From Trachythela sp. YZ-2020 (lineage: Eukaryota; Cnidaria; Anthozoa; Malacalcyonacea; Clavulariidae): a DNA stretch of 64,000 nucleotides. Position numbers and translations under genes: made by a program. Under the pieces are notes generated by a model. It was not told the origin of the DNA and ran no database searches. It saw only the letters and a list, made by a program, of their open reading frames with translations. Location: positions 1,178,001-1,242,000 of the forward strand of contig JADLSH010000316.1 of the NCBI GenBank assembly GCA_016169945.1, written 5' to 3'. This document shows positions 1 to 10,920 of the stretch, in pieces. Position 1 is the stretch's first letter. Every line of letters starts with the position of its first letter.

Positions 1-521
1 CATATTGGCAGTAGAGATTCAATAGTAATAAAAGATAGAAAATAATTTTTTTTGTATTGGACCACCTTAGATAAAGTAATATTGAGTTATAGAAAATATA
101 TAGTTGAAAAGTAACTGGTTTCGCATTCTTTTGTTGCGAGTGAAAAGAACCAAAAGCGGCCAAATCAATTTCATTCGGGACGCGCGTAACATATAAAAGT
201 GATTTAATTGTTTCCTAAACAGATAATGGACTGGAAAATTGAGAAAAAAGATTGGCGTCGAACGTTGATATATCGTATGCATTTGCAATGAGGTTGGTGT
301 GCTTTCGTTTTAAAAAACAATGCACAGTCTGTGCACAGACAGTTTCGCGACCCCTGCTGAAAAAATATATTGCTGTTATCAACCGTGCGAAAACTAATTG
401 ATCTTCGAGCAACATTTTACATGACATCGTGATGACTTGAACAGTTTCATATAAATATTTCAAATTTTTCGGTCTCAGCTGAATGTTATTATTCAACTTT
501 AATTTTATGATTTTGCCATTC
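1..521. other. No gene recognised
   Basis: AT-rich sequence with only short, uninformative open frames on both strands. I see no protein motif, tRNA, strong repeat or splice-flanked exon here. Confidence 0.5.
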
Positions 522-1240
522 ACAACATTGGTAAACCATACTAATACTTATTGAAACATTTTGGACTTCTGGCTGAATGAATAACCTGCCGCGCCCTCGC
601 CCACCGCAAAGTAGCCTGCGTACGATTGCTTAATAATTCGACTATGTTGTGTAGACGTTTACGCTCTTTTAGCGATACAAGCATTATAGTAGCAAAAGCC
701 TGGAAAACCCAACAATTTAAAGACTATTAAAAATATATTCAAGATACAATCAGTGCGTTTTTACAACATGGCAAACCATAGAATAACATTTGCCGTTTTG
801 GCGTATAACATTCAGAAAACATTTGCGCAATATCAATTTAGAAATTGCTTGGATTACTTAGAAACTCGACTATGCAGTACAGATATTTATTCTAGTTTTA
901 GCGGTGCAAAACATTATAGTTAGCAGCACAAGCGACAAGCCTAGAGAACGTGACATTTATGATATATTCAAAGTACAATTTTGCGTCTGTTCAACATCAC
1001 TTCATCTTGTCACACTTAGAATTACACCGCCGCTTTAAAGTTTTGTATTAATGAAATAATTTGCGCACAATTTAGTTGTACGACTGCTTTGTACAGATCT
1101 TGACACTCTTTTAGCTGTATACAGTGTATAACTGAGGTTTTAGTGACAGTACGCGACTTGTAAATTGATATATACGAATATCAAGTCATGCCATATAAAC
1201 ACAGCGCTTAATCGTCATCAATTACTCCTTCACTTATATT
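522..1240. repeat. Degenerate ~235-bp tandem repeat, about three units
   Basis: Three diverged units can be aligned by eye. Each has a CAACAT.G.AAACCATA-like start (522, 763 and, weaker, 993), then a stretch with TTGCGCAA-like text, then CGACT..GTACAGAT, CTCTTTTAGC and a GCATTATAGTAGCA-type block. Unit spacing is about 230-240 bp. No coding potential is evident. It looks like an old satellite or tandemly duplicated element fragment. Confidence 0.45.
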
Positions 1241-1393
1241 TGAAATAAGCTATTTGCAATAGATATTAATTCATAAAAATAAGTAATAATAAACAATTTA
1301 GTTTATATTATATTAATGTAGATCTGAATTATTTTGCCTCTCCGGTGCTCCATGCTGCTGCTCCTGCTTTCACTAATAGCCACTCGAAATCAG

Positions 1394-1577
1394 TCTCGTA
1401 TCCAGGCGCTTTTAAGGAAAAAAATCGCATTCAGTTATTTATATAGATCAGTGGCTAAGCTGAGCGAGCGCGCGGGGGTGCTTGGGGAGGTCACGCGCGC
1501 TCGCTCAGCTTAGCCACTGATCTCTATAAATTAGCTGAATGTGTTTTGTTTTTTTCCTTATAGCGCCTGGGTACGAG
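1394..1577. mobile_element. Foldback (palindromic) MITE
   Basis: A near-perfect palindrome: the arm at 1446-1474 (GATCAGTGGCTAAGCTGAGC...) is mirrored at 1494-1522 around a ~19-nt spacer. Weaker complementarity continues outward to CGTATCCAGGCGC (1397) and GCGCCTGGGTACG (1563). It carries no coding sequence. It sits where the LINE to its right loses its RT C-terminal coding, so it may have inserted into that LINE's 3' part. Confidence 0.65.
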
Positions 1578-3974
1578 GCTAACTCGAAACACCATTGTCC
1601 TTTTCGTTCGCAAATTGCCGAACAAAGTAAATAAATACCCAGTAGTTTTACCGATTTAACAAGTTCAAAGCATTGACCATTTAAAACCACATGATCATCA
1701 GTCATAAGTCTCCTAGTAAAGTCTATTCCGAGTTCTTTGCACTTTATAGCCGGATTTAATTGAAATTTGTTTTCATTGCACCAGTCCGCAACTTGATCTA
1801 CTGTGTCTTGTAGGCCGCATTCCGTATTTCTTGGGATGACTTAAGAAATTGTCGTGTCGTCTGCGAACTTCCACATACTATTAGATGGTGGTCCTTTGAT
1901 GCCTAGATCGTTAATCATGGTTAAGAATAGCCATGGTCCAATCCTGGTTCCTTGCGGAACCCCCACTGGGACTTGTAAGAATTCGGATACACCTTCAGTT
2001 GATATCTTTACTCGTTGTGATCGATTTCGCAAGAAGTCCGTAATCCAATTTATGACTGTGGGTCTTCTCCATAACTGAGCAGCTTTGCGATTAGCAAATT
2101 GTGATCGACTAAATCGAAGGCTTTCCTGTAATCTAGTAAAGCCACTCTTATTGCTGAGCCAGTTCCATCGGTTTCGGTTAACCATTTTGTAACATTGAGA
2201 TAAGAGCAAATGTTGTGCATGATCCTGGTACAAAACCAAATTGTGATGGGTCCAATGATTCAAGCAATGTCGGTTTCACTCCTCTATCGATAATGAATTC
2301 TTCTGACACTTTTGATAGGGTTGATGTCGGCGAGATTGGCCTTAAATGTTCGTTGAAGTCTGTGATCTTTGATTGTTTGGGGATGGGAGGTACGTCAGCC
2401 CTCTTCCATGCTTGTGGGACTTTGCAGGTTTGAAATGAGCAGTTGATGATGTCAGTAACAGCAGGTGCTAAGATATCGGCATATGTCTTAAGTAGCCAGT
2501 TAGGTAATCCGTCGGGGCCATTGGCTTTTGCGACGCTTATTTCTCGTAACTTTTTCGCAACCAACATTATGGTGACTTGTATTGCCTCATCATCGTCATC
2601 ATCCAAAACATACACATCATTTGTTAGCGGTTCGTAGTCTGCCATAACACTGATAAATTCTTCATTGATCTTATTTGCTAGTTCGTAGTCGTTGCAATTT
2701 AAATTTATATTCAATCTTGACCGAAAATCAGGCCGATGGTGTTCCAAAGAGCCGCATAGCTGTTTACTTTCGTGCCACCATTTATGCGGTTTAGTTTCTT
2801 TTAGGTCACGTACTTTAGTTTGGTAATAAATCTTGCGGCATCGTTTCCTTTCGCGGTTTACTTTATTTCTTAAGCGCCTAAATAAGCAAACATTTCCTCG
2901 TGAAAACGCCTTTTGTCTTTGATTAATAAGCCGTTTTAGTTGATTAGTCATCAATGGACGATCAGACACGTGAACTCTGACAGATCGTTCTGGCATAATA
3001 ATATCCAACCCGCAGTGTATTAGTTCGCTAAAAATTTCCAATTTCCTATCTACGGTCGGAGCTGTAGACAACACGTCTTCCCAAGATATATTTGACAAGA
3101 ATCGTCCAAGACTTGCAACTTTACTTGACCTTTATCCCGCGCTTTGATTATTCTCCTTTGGAACTTAGTTCTTGGTCGTATTGTTGGAAATATTAAGATA
3201 GTTATGTGATCGAATAAACCAAATGGGGGACCGGGAATAGGTTCTGCGTAGAATTTGTGTAAATTAGTAAACACTTGACCCAGAATGTTTGAACCTCTTG
3301 TAGGAAATGTCACAGTATGTTTAAGCTGGAAACACTTGGCAGTAGGTTTAAAATCTAGTTTATTGAAGTCACCGGCCAAAATGATCGCACTATATGGGAC
3401 TCCGGTCATACTCGGCCCATTGACAGACATCATTAATACCTCATTTACCACCTCGGCATTCCCTGAGTCCTGGAAAATTGCAGAAATTAAACCTTCCACG
3501 GGGCAACCTTTCCGGACGGAGCAGTAGCCATAGGATTTCGTAATCGTCGGCTTGGAGATCCAACACAATTTCACTTTCAATAGAGACTTTAATGAACGCA
3601 CAAACTCCCCCATGTGATCCATTTTTGCGGTCGCGTCTAAATAGCTGGTATCCAGCGATTTTGATTGATTGGTCTGGTATCGATTCTCTAAGCCAGGTCT
3701 CCGTAAAAACAGCTGCATCGGGCTTTTCCAGTTCAAGCGTGCAGACAATTTCGTCAATCTTTGGTACAATCGACATCGTATTTGACAGCAAGAGAGATGG
3801 AACAAACTGAAACTTGTTATCCCCGAGCCGGCGCGAAGCGCCGTGCGAGGATACTAATACCGCTCGGATATTTACACCCGGGTATGTGAAAACATTGTGG
3901 AATGCAAAGTTGTCCGCCATTTTTTTTGTCATGGACTCGACGGTTGTGTAAGTTATGCGCATGCGCGAGTTCAA
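1505..3974 (-). pseudogene. LINE ORF2 remnant: apurinic-type endonuclease plus reverse transcriptase
   Basis: Fragments in shifting frames reconstruct the order of a LINE ORF2. At 3974-3441 is an EEP endonuclease segment with the family signature AVFTETWLRE (usually LTETWL) and GGVCAFIK. At 3805-3050 is the rest of the endonuclease, including LAGDFN. At 3098-2178 is the RT linker and fingers, with KANGPDGLPNWLLK, LRPISPTSTLSK and SQFGFVPGSCT. At 2263-1841 is the palm with VPVGVPQGTRIGPWLF and the catalytic FADDTT box. At 1705-1505 is the thumb piece with VKLLGIYL. At least four frame changes are needed, so no functional protein is made. Frames overlap by tens to hundreds of bases, as expected for indel decay. 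Confidence 0.85.
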
Positions 3975-4145
3975 GCCGAGAGAAGACTTCTTTTTTGCAA
4001 ACTTTTTTCAAAAATAGTTTTGCACTCATTTTATAAGCAAGTCTCTATGTAAGGAAGTTTATATGTTAAGTCTCCAAAACAAGATAAATGAAAATTATTT
4101 AGAGGACAAATTAACAAGAGGAAAAACAGTCGAAAGACCGAAAAA
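3815..4145 (-). repeat. Interspersed ~330-bp repeat, copy 1 (spans LINE ORF2 start)
   Basis: This segment, with CCCCGAG..GGCGCGAAGC, GCTCGGATATTTACACCC, TGCAAAGTTGTCCGCCAT and GTTATGCGCATG.GCGAGTT landmarks, recurs at 16672-17028 and partly at 16113-16200. On the minus strand it supplies an ATGGCGGACAAC-type start in frame with the endonuclease fragment. It may be the LINE family's internal 5' region/promoter or a separate element the LINE acquired. Confidence 0.65.
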
Positions 4146-4769
4146 GGAGCGTTTTAAACGGGCAAGTGTCTATTTTGCATGCTTGCTTTGCCGATTTATA
4201 GCATGCTGTATAGTTTGTGAATTTGAAAATGTGTAGAGCATTCTGTGTGATCAATACAACATTGATTGATCTTAAGAGTATTTTAGTATTGATTCAAATA
4301 CGTTATAGAAAAATAAAATACATATTAAATCTCAAAAACTTCATTCAAGTGCGAAGTATAAGTTTTATGAAAATTTCGAAACATTTTGTGAAGGTCTGAG
4401 GTTGAATGTTACAGTAAATCAAACCTAAAAGAGTACATAATAGTAAAATATAAAAAACATACAGTGTTGCGTGTTACCATGGTTACATTGGTCGACTCAG
4501 TACTTCATGTTAGAATAACTTTTGGGGAGTAAATTGTTTGGTTCAAATGGGCGAGGGGATTCTGCATGCATATATTTCTAGTAAGATTTTGATACTTGTG
4601 GCGTTGTAAGTACTTGATTACTATTGATTCAGTTAGTATTGATCGAAATTCGTGTATCCTTTTTAACACTAATTAGGTTGTAATAATTAACTCCTCGTGT
4701 CTCTCTACGCCATCGTTGGCGTGACGAAACTCTGACTTCTATTCGCTGCATTATACATAAGTTAAGAAC
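4146..4769. other. No gene recognised
   Basis: A short plus-strand open frame at 4217-4399 looks like random AT-rich coding. I see nothing else in this stretch. It may be the ORF1-ORF2 intergenic part of the LINE or an insertion into it. Confidence 0.4.
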
Positions 4770-5944
4770 TTCCCATTGACTTCGTGGGTGATATTCATTT
4801 CTCTAATTTTTTCTTTTGATTGCCAAGACTTACAGTTGACAAATCAAGCCAGAAATTTTGTTGTTGCACTAACGAAAAATCAGTAGAACGGAAATGGACT
4901 TTAGCAGATATTGTACCTTTCCTTTTGCTTGGAAAAACTGAGATATGTTCGTTGTTTAAGGTAGAAAAGGATTTGACTTTCCTTTACGTTATCAGCTATC
5001 CCGCTTAGGAGAACTTTCTTTACTTTGTTACCTTTTCGATCTACACCAACAAAACCATCAGCAAAATCACTAGATGGGTCGCTGATTCCATGCTGAGAAT
5101 TGTTCCGGGATGGTTGCCAGGAGATTTTTCAAGTGCGTTGCAGGTATTATTAGATGCAAAGCTTCATGCCACTACCTCCGTATAAGTTGCTTGATTATTG
5201 ATTGCTACTTGTTTATTGTCATGTTCAGTAAAGTCAGAAGAGGTTGCCGCTTCTACAGACGCAATGGGGTTAATAACATCGTCATTATGTTTTAAATCTT
5301 CGTCCTCGATCTCCGAAAGGTTTAATGGGTTTACCGAGTTAATAGGTTCATTAAGCTCGTATTAGTTTATATTGCAGACGCTTGTTCGCCTATCATTTGT
5401 CGACGCGCCGTCATCCATAACATCTCCTGTACAAATAGTTGATTGTTCGACAACAATTGGTTTATTAATTCCTTCCTCATTAACATCGCAAACATGTGCC
5501 TGATTTACATACTCAGGGTATTGACTTAGATTTTCTGTGGTATTTCCCAGTTTAGTTTGACTAAGAAATTATTTATTATTGCCAATAAAGTTTTGAAAAT
5601 TCCGCATACCAGTGGTTACATATAAAATCGAATCCGATAATGATCGAATAGCTTCAGTATTGATCAACTGACCGTCTTTAAGCTCCTTTACATCAGCTAA
5701 GTTATCAGACAACTCAGTCGAGCACTCGCAGATATGTCCACAGATCTTCCTCTCTCCCTCGATAATCAGGATGTTTTTATTCTTTCTGCAAGAAATCACT
5801 GCGAGGTTCCGCTATGAAAAACCTTCTTATCCCCTCCTGGATGACACCAATTTCCATCAAGTTTTAGATCATCGCCCACAAATTGTTTTAACGATTTAAG
5901 TCTCAAGACCATGCTAGACATAGTTTGTCCGCTTTATTTGACAT
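4770..5944 (-). pseudogene. LINE ORF1 remnant (RNA-binding-type ORF1)
   Basis: Reading minus from an ATG at 5944, the text runs through KLCLAWS, LKQFVGDDLKLDGNW, a KNKNILIIEGE segment, ELKDGQLINTEAIRSLSDS (5799-5569), a long acidic linker ending TYTEVVA near 5170, and then GFVGVDRKGNKVKKVLLSGIADN (5070-5000) and RKGTISAKVHFRSTDFSLVQ (about 4910-4850). The last two blocks match my memory of the C-terminal nucleic-acid-binding part of ORF1 from cnidarian LINEs. Several stops and frameshifts interrupt it. It lies upstream of ORF2 in the same orientation, supporting one two-ORF element. The family match is from memory and unchecked. Confidence 0.65.
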
Positions 5945-6224
5945 TTTACAAACCTAAGATTGCCATAAATGTTTCAAAAATGTTAATATTTTAACGGAGC
6001 TAAAATTTTGCATCCGCCATCGTAGACAGTCGTGTCTACGCGGTGTCAAACCGCACAGTGTCTTCTTTCTCGCTACTACGGTCTTTTTAATTTTTATTTC
6101 AGTAATTGCGCAAAATTACATTATGTACATTAAAAAAAAATAAATTATCATATATCTTCAATAAAACGTCTAAAACCATCAGTTAAGTTTGTATAAATAG
6201 TCTGTATCTACAATAAAAAAAAAT

Positions 6225-6565
6225 TCATGTTATAAGTATATGAAGAGAAGATCTAGCTCCGCGTAGACACATAATTGCTGATCGTAATAGTGAAAAACTG
6301 AGTCTGCATCTCATCCAGTTGATTGCCTTACTGTACGGTTTGCCATGTTTATCAGCAATGAAAGATGCAATTCTCTTATACACTACGTTTGCAGTGGTAC
6401 CCATACCACCCGCGGTTGAAAAAACAAGGGGAGAGAATGACCCATGCTCTACTTCTCTGACTCGTTCGTCGTACGCTCTTCTTTTTTCAAGCTCATTTCT
6501 ACGATAGCACTGGGAGAGAGATGTGTTGCGATAGCTCGGTGCCAAAGGGTAAAAAACCATAACGT
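6225..6565 (-). pseudogene. 5'-truncated C-terminal fragment of an RT-encoding mobile element
   Basis: The 111-residue frame contains APSYRNTSLSQCYRRNE, EKRRAYDERVREVEHG, SFSPLVFSTAGGMG and RCRLSFSLLRSAIMCLRG. I recognise this as the conserved C-terminal region of RT-containing mobile-element proteins very abundant in cnidarians, probably a restriction-endonuclease-like domain whose earlier D-V-R-V motif is cut off here. The 5' truncation lies at about 6565, directly against the gypsy RT fragment. Exact superfamily is uncertain. Confidence 0.65.
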
Positions 6566-6569
6566 CAAT

Positions 6570-7163
6570 GGAGCCGATGTGATTCTGAACATTAATCGAC
6601 GATATCTATATAACCCCCAGTGGGTCACAAACGTTCTTGTCTCTTGAATCTTCCTCAAGTTCAATTTGATGAAAGCCCCACTTGAGATCAATCTTGTTAA
6701 ACGTAGTTGCTCCGTTTAAATCATACAACACTTCTTCTATGGTCGGGATTGGATGTCTTTCTCTCACAATTCATTCGTTCGCCCTTCTCATATCGACACA
6801 CAATCGTATATCCTTTCCATCTGCCTTTGGGACAACGACTACTGTTGAAACCCATCTTGCAGGTGTTGCTTCTGGCAACTCTTCAATGTCGTCATCTTTG
6901 TCCCTTAACGCAAATGGTAGCTTACGTCCAGGCTGTGCAACGGGCATAACGTTCGCGTCAATATGTAATTTCAGCTTGTAATCCTTAAGCAACCCGACTC
7001 CAGTAAAAATATTGGCAAATTCCTCACGAATGTCCGAATCACTTCCCTCCTCTGTGACAGTGTTAACAGTTCCTTTTGATATTTCCTCGGGTCCGACCAC
7101 AAGGACTTTCAACTGTTCTGCCGTCTTCGTTCCAAGTATAAATTTTCCGTTTCCTTTAATCAC
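6570..7163 (-). pseudogene. Gypsy pol fragment: linker and N-terminal reverse transcriptase
   Basis: The frame at 7163-6771 has EEFANIFTGVGLLKDYKLKLHID, the AQPGRKLPFALRDK segment before the RT and WVSTVVVVPKADGKDIRLCVDMRRANE, the RT fingers/palm-A entry. After a frameshift, 6691-6570 has FIKLNLRKIQETRTFVTHWGLYRYRRLMF, the block after the first catalytic aspartate. The YxDD box region is missing because the element is cut off at about 6566. Confidence 0.85.
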
Positions 7164-7447
7164 GGTGAACTAGTCTACACATTTTGCTCCATTCGTCTCA
7201 CACACGACCTCTGCCGTAAATATCCCCACAACGTTGATTGGCTCTTTCTGTCCATACGCGAACAGTTTCTTATCGGATATCTTTGACTCACGCTTAACAC
7301 GATTTTGCTTGAGATAATTGCAGATCTTGTAATCAATTAAATTGCAATTTCACTCCTCCAATTGTTAACTTAACTTCACGTGCATCTTTTTGTCCATGTT
7401 GATCTATACCAAAAGCATAGTTATCTTTAGGTAATTTGTCCTCGTCC
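7164..7447 (-). pseudogene. Gypsy protease-region remnant
   Basis: Minus-strand reading gives a NLTIGG..F.LIDY-like start and then KRESKISDKKLFAYGQKEPINVVGIF and EVVCETNGAKC, the inter-protease/RT segment of gypsy elements of this type. Stops separate it from both neighbours. The catalytic DSG/DTG is not preserved in any frame I could follow. Confidence 0.55.
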
Positions 7448-7690
7448 TCAGAAACTTGATATGCCTTTTCTTTCTTCTTGTCCTTCTCCCGTGGCTGTTT
7501 CCCCTACAGCATGCTGAGAAATGGCTCTTTGCCCGCATTTATTACAGCTTTTGGTCTTTGCTGGACAACCTGGATCTCGAGCGAAATGTCCGATCATATT
7601 ACAGTTGTAACATCGCTGTGTATTGTCTTTGTTGTCATACCCAGTCCCCTTGGCTGGTGATCTGCGCTCATTCTGATTTGCATTATACAC
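7448..7690 (-). pseudogene. Gypsy gag nucleocapsid (CCHC zinc knuckle) fragment
   Basis: The 80-residue frame has a basic linker, then CYNCNMIGHFARDPGC (CCHC knuckle with slightly long last spacing) and the start of a second knuckle, KSCNKCGQ, whose remainder is frameshifted. It lies between gag and the protease remnant in the same strand, fixing the element type. Confidence 0.8.
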
Positions 7691-7786
7691 CTTTCTTTGT
7701 TGTCCATTCGAACGCAGTTTCTGACTTAGAGCGTTTACGTATTTGAGCGGAAAATTGAGCCTATACCATTGACTTCAACTGCTCTT

Positions 7787-8131
7787 CTACAGCCTCATTT
7801 TCTCGCGCAATATCTTGTAAATCCTTGAGCGTTGCATTAACACGTTCAAGAAACTTCCGTCTAAGTTTTGAATCACAACATTTCTCAATAACTTGGTGTC
7901 GAATTGCTTCTTCGATGCTGTCAAACTTACACGTAGTTGAGCCTTCTGTCCGAGCCGAGAAACAAATTGATCCACTTTCTCGCCGCTCGTCTGCCTCATT
8001 TGTCGAAACTGGTGCCTCTCAAACGGCAAGTTCACTTTAGGAACAAAATATTCATATAAAATCTTAACACATAGTCTGCCGGCCAAGCTGGCGAAAGATG
8101 ACGTTTGATGGCAATTCTTTGTTAGAAGCAT
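7787..8131 (-). pseudogene. Gypsy gag capsid fragment
   Basis: The 114-residue frame has FERHQFRQMRQTSGEKVDQFVSRLGQKA, the Retrotrans_gag-type signature (F..R.Q...E..D.F...L). It is a 5' partial: the open frame begins at a non-ATG codon and upstream text to about 8290 is degraded. It is followed on the same strand by the zinc knuckle. Confidence 0.75.
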
Positions 8132-8290
8132 ATAAATTAAATGTAATAATTATATAGAAGCGAAAATAACTTCTATTGACGGTTTGAGTTGTTGCCAAGC
8201 TCAAATCGGTATTTTTGTGCCCAAAAATGGATGATTTTTGTAGTAGTATTATAGCACTCTTTAGCCAGTTTCGGAGCGCGATGAAATACA

Positions 8291-8448
8291 TTCGTGTTGC
8301 TATGCGACGAAGAAAAGATTCTGATTGGCCCTGACGGATATTTTGCGTGCGTCTATTGGCTGATTCATTTCGTCGGAAGTAATATGCTTAGCAAAGTGTA
8401 AACAAAGACAAAATTTAACAAAACTATGACAAGAAAGTAAATGATGTT
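8291..8448. other. No gene recognised
   Basis: Short AT-rich stretch between the gypsy fragment and the AGCTTTGG-type repeat. Nothing was recognised. Confidence 0.4.
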
Positions 8449-8775
8449 TTGCGGGGGAACCCCGTAAAAGAAATAAATAAAAATGAAAAGATAAATTTGT
8501 CCTTCAACAAAGCCAAAAGGGCAAAGCTAAAACGTCAAAGCGAAGCGCGAAAACTAAAAATTGCCGTCAAACTTCTAGTTCTTGGCCTTGGCCGAAAAGC
8601 TTTGGCACTTTGGCCTTTTAGCTTCAAAATGACTTTTTGGCCTTCGTCTTTTAGCTTCTCTGCTTAGACATTTAATAATTCTGCTCTTTTCAGCTTTGCC
8701 ATTATTGGCTTTGGCCTTTTAGCTTTCGCCTTTTAGCTTTGATCTTTTTAGCTTTGGTCTTTTAGCTTTGGTCAA
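8449..8775. repeat. Low-complexity inverted array of TTTAGCTTTGGCC-like words
   Basis: The right half repeats GGCCTTTTAGCTTT- and TTTTAGCTTTGGTC-like words at least six times (8605-8770). The left half (8508-8560) carries the complement, AAAGCCAAAAGGGCAAAGCTAAAA. The two halves can fold on each other. The open frame across it is a compositional artefact. Confidence 0.7.
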
Positions 8776-9000
8776 TATAGCCAAATATATAGTATTAAAA
8801 TTATACAATTACAAGTATTATAATTTAGAAAATAATATACTAAATCTAAAAACGAGATTCTAACTCGATAGCTCGATAGTTATAATACGACTGTTGGTCT
8901 TATTAAAAAAGTTATATTTTTTGAGTTTTTTCGCTTATATATGTTAATGAAACGTCAAACCTTTTTCGTCGCTCTTTTCTGTTTTCTTCGATACAACTTG

Positions 9001-9345
9001 CACTAGAAATTCCGCCGTGTTGTATGAACACGCCATTTTGTCCGCGTATACGACACGCTAAAAGTATGTTGAACACGTTTTTTGTGTGTTCTGTTCAAGG
9101 CGTGTTTTAGATTTGGTGTGTTGTAGGAACACGCCTGCCGTGTTGTAGGAACACGCCTGCCGTGTTTTATAGAACACACTTTTGGACTTTTGGTGTGTAA
9201 TCGTAAATCCAAAGAACACACCATTTTGTCCGCGTATACGACACGGTAAAAGCGTGTTGTGTGTTCCAAGAACACACCGGTGTGTTCTTACAACACATGT
9301 TGTGTTCTTTCAGCACATCAAGCATAAAACACATCAAGCATACAA
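9001..9345. repeat. Micro-palindromic minisatellite built on CGTGTT...AACACG
   Basis: GTGTT-GTAGG-AACAC hairpins occur back to back (about 9117-9160). A ~45-bp block with CATTTTGTCCGCGTATACG is duplicated at 9026-9070 and 9213-9257. Related GTGTTC/GAACAC words fill the region to about 9345. All long open frames here are read-through of this pattern. Confidence 0.75.
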
Positions 9346-10097
9346 CACGGCTGCCCGGTTTTCTAAGTTGGTGGGAAAAGTTATCGCTGGAGTAAGCTGG
9401 TTTTCTTTCCGTGCGATATTTTTTCCACCATCGGGTCTATTAAAACGGTATCCCATCCATTTTTTATATAATATTTTACTCTAGAAGTGAGAATAAATAT
9501 ATACTCAGCAACTGAAGACGTCGTAAACTTAGCTATATAAACATATATTGTCAGTAGCAAGAAAACTTTTAATTAAACAAACGTTTAATAAAACAAACGT
9601 TGTCCCAGTAGTTGAAACACCTTTCCTGCATCTTAACCACCTTACTAGTTTATTCTTGGTAACTTTTCCAGATTCTAAAAATTTCTTTCATATTTCTGCC
9701 CCTTCAATATCTTCTGGCAAAAGTTTTAATGTTTTTTTTAAAGGACAGGCAGCCGAAGATATCATTTTTTAATCATTTTTACTAGCATTTTAAATTTCCC
9801 GCTCCCACCAAGGCTCGTTTTCATGTTTGAAATATATCGGAAGTAAAAAGTCCGCATCAGAGCCATTAAAATAACATTAAATATAAATAAAATACAGCAT
9901 TCGACAAATATCCCATCCTTCGAAATGTTTTAGAAAAAACCTTCAAATTTTAGCACATAAGTAAAAAATTACGGTTAGCAACCACACTATTTTAAGACAT
10001 TTTGCCTTTTGCGTAGTTTCATGCTTGTAACAAAAAATGCCATTATCATTTCGTTCAAGGGCAATTCGTTGTATTTGTAAAAGTAAATACGTCTTAA
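9346..10097. other. No gene recognised
   Basis: AT-rich stretch. A 74-codon plus-strand frame at 9548-9772 and a 62-codon minus frame at 9987-10175 show no motif I recognise. The RT part of the Penelope-like element to the right does not extend into it. Confidence 0.4.
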
Positions 10098-10901
10098 ATA
10101 GACGCATATATAAAATTTAATCATGAACTTAGCTACACTCAGAACACACCGCAAAAACAACGCAGGAATAGGCAACGCAACATCATTTGGTTCAACCCAC
10201 CATTTAGCAAGAGTGTTAGCACAAACATTGGACGTAATTTCCTTAGTCTAATTGACAAGCATTTTCCACCGCACCACAAGCTACATAAAATTTTTAACAG
10301 AAATACAGTTAAAGTAAGCTATAGCTGCATGAACAATATTAAGTCAGTAATCACTAAACACAATGCACGCATATCTAGAAATAACAAGCCACTGGAGAGG
10401 ACACTACCAATTGCAGTTGTAGAAAAACACCATTTGCCCGCTTCAAAACAATGCATGACTAGGGACATAGTATACAAAGCAACAGTCACAGTAAGCAACA
10501 CAAACACGATCAAAAATTACATTGGCATGACTGCAACCACATTCAAAGAGCGATTGGCCAACCACACTAAATCTTTTCAGCATAAAAAGCATGCAAATGA
10601 CACGGAACTTTCGAAATATATTTGGACATTGAAAGAACACAATAAGGATTTCAGTATTAATTGGCAAATTTTAAAACATTCTATTTCGTATACGGGAGGA
10701 TCAAAACGATGCAATTTATGTTTAGAAGAAAAATTTTGTATTTTGAAAGAAAAAAACAAGGATTGTTTACTCAACAAAAGAGCTGAAATAATTTCACGAT
10801 GTCGTCATCGTAACAAATTTCGCGTAAACAACGCAAACAAAGCCATGCATGCACACATTGTCTCCCACAAACATCCCCACGCCCCGGCAGGAAGCATATA
10901 A
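10098..10901 (+). pseudogene. Penelope-like element: RT thumb end plus GIY-YIG endonuclease (5'-truncated)
   Basis: One uninterrupted frame after TAA at 10095. Its first part reads RNIIWFNPPFSKSVSTNIGR, then DKHFPPHHKLHKIFNRNTVKVSYSCMNNIKSV, the conserved segment between RT and endonuclease of Penelope-like elements. Then come CMTRDIVYKATV, the GIY-YIG-like core KNYIGMTATTFKERLANHTKSF, TELSKYIWTLKE, CNLCLEEKFCIL and LLNKRAEIISRCRHRNKF. These match the PLE GIY-YIG domain with its CxxC and arginine/histidine positions. The RT proper is absent, so the copy is 5'-truncated. The first ATG in the frame is at 10329 but translation would normally come from upstream. The stop is 19 bp before a hammerhead-like motif, the usual 3' neighbour of PLE ORFs. 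The remaining frame is intact, which suggests a fairly young insertion. Confidence 0.9.
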
Positions 10902-10920
10902 GCGGTCATTTCTTTCGATA

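Larger units (their letters stand above)
1594..6095 (-). mobile_element. Decayed two-ORF LINE (L2/CR1-like), minus strand
   Basis: One non-LTR retrotransposon read on the minus strand: 5' region near 6.0-6.1 kb, ORF1 at about 5944-4770, ORF2 (endonuclease plus reverse transcriptase) at about 3974-1505. Order, spacing and common orientation agree with a single nearly full-length copy. Both ORFs have several frameshifts and stops, so the copy is dead. Its 3' end is lost at the foldback element at 1394-1577. The ORF1/ORF2 junction contains a ~330-bp repeat (3815-4145) that recurs at 16.1 and 16.7 kb. Assignment to L2/CR1 rather than another EN-bearing clade is by motif style only. Confidence 0.8.
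6566..8290 (-). mobile_element. Ty3/gypsy-type LTR retrotransposon fragment (gag-pol), minus strand
   Basis: In minus orientation the order is gag (8131-7787), CCHC zinc knuckle (7690-7448), protease/linker (about 7340-7164) and the start of reverse transcriptase (7163-6570), which matches Ty3/gypsy gag-pol. The copy stops inside the RT, at the junction with the truncated element at 6225-6565, and no LTRs are visible. The upstream limit at 8290 is approximate. Confidence 0.8.

Noticed and set aside
9182..9484. 100-codon ORF rich in His and Thr
   Set aside because: Product of the CGTGTT/AACACG minisatellite read in one frame.
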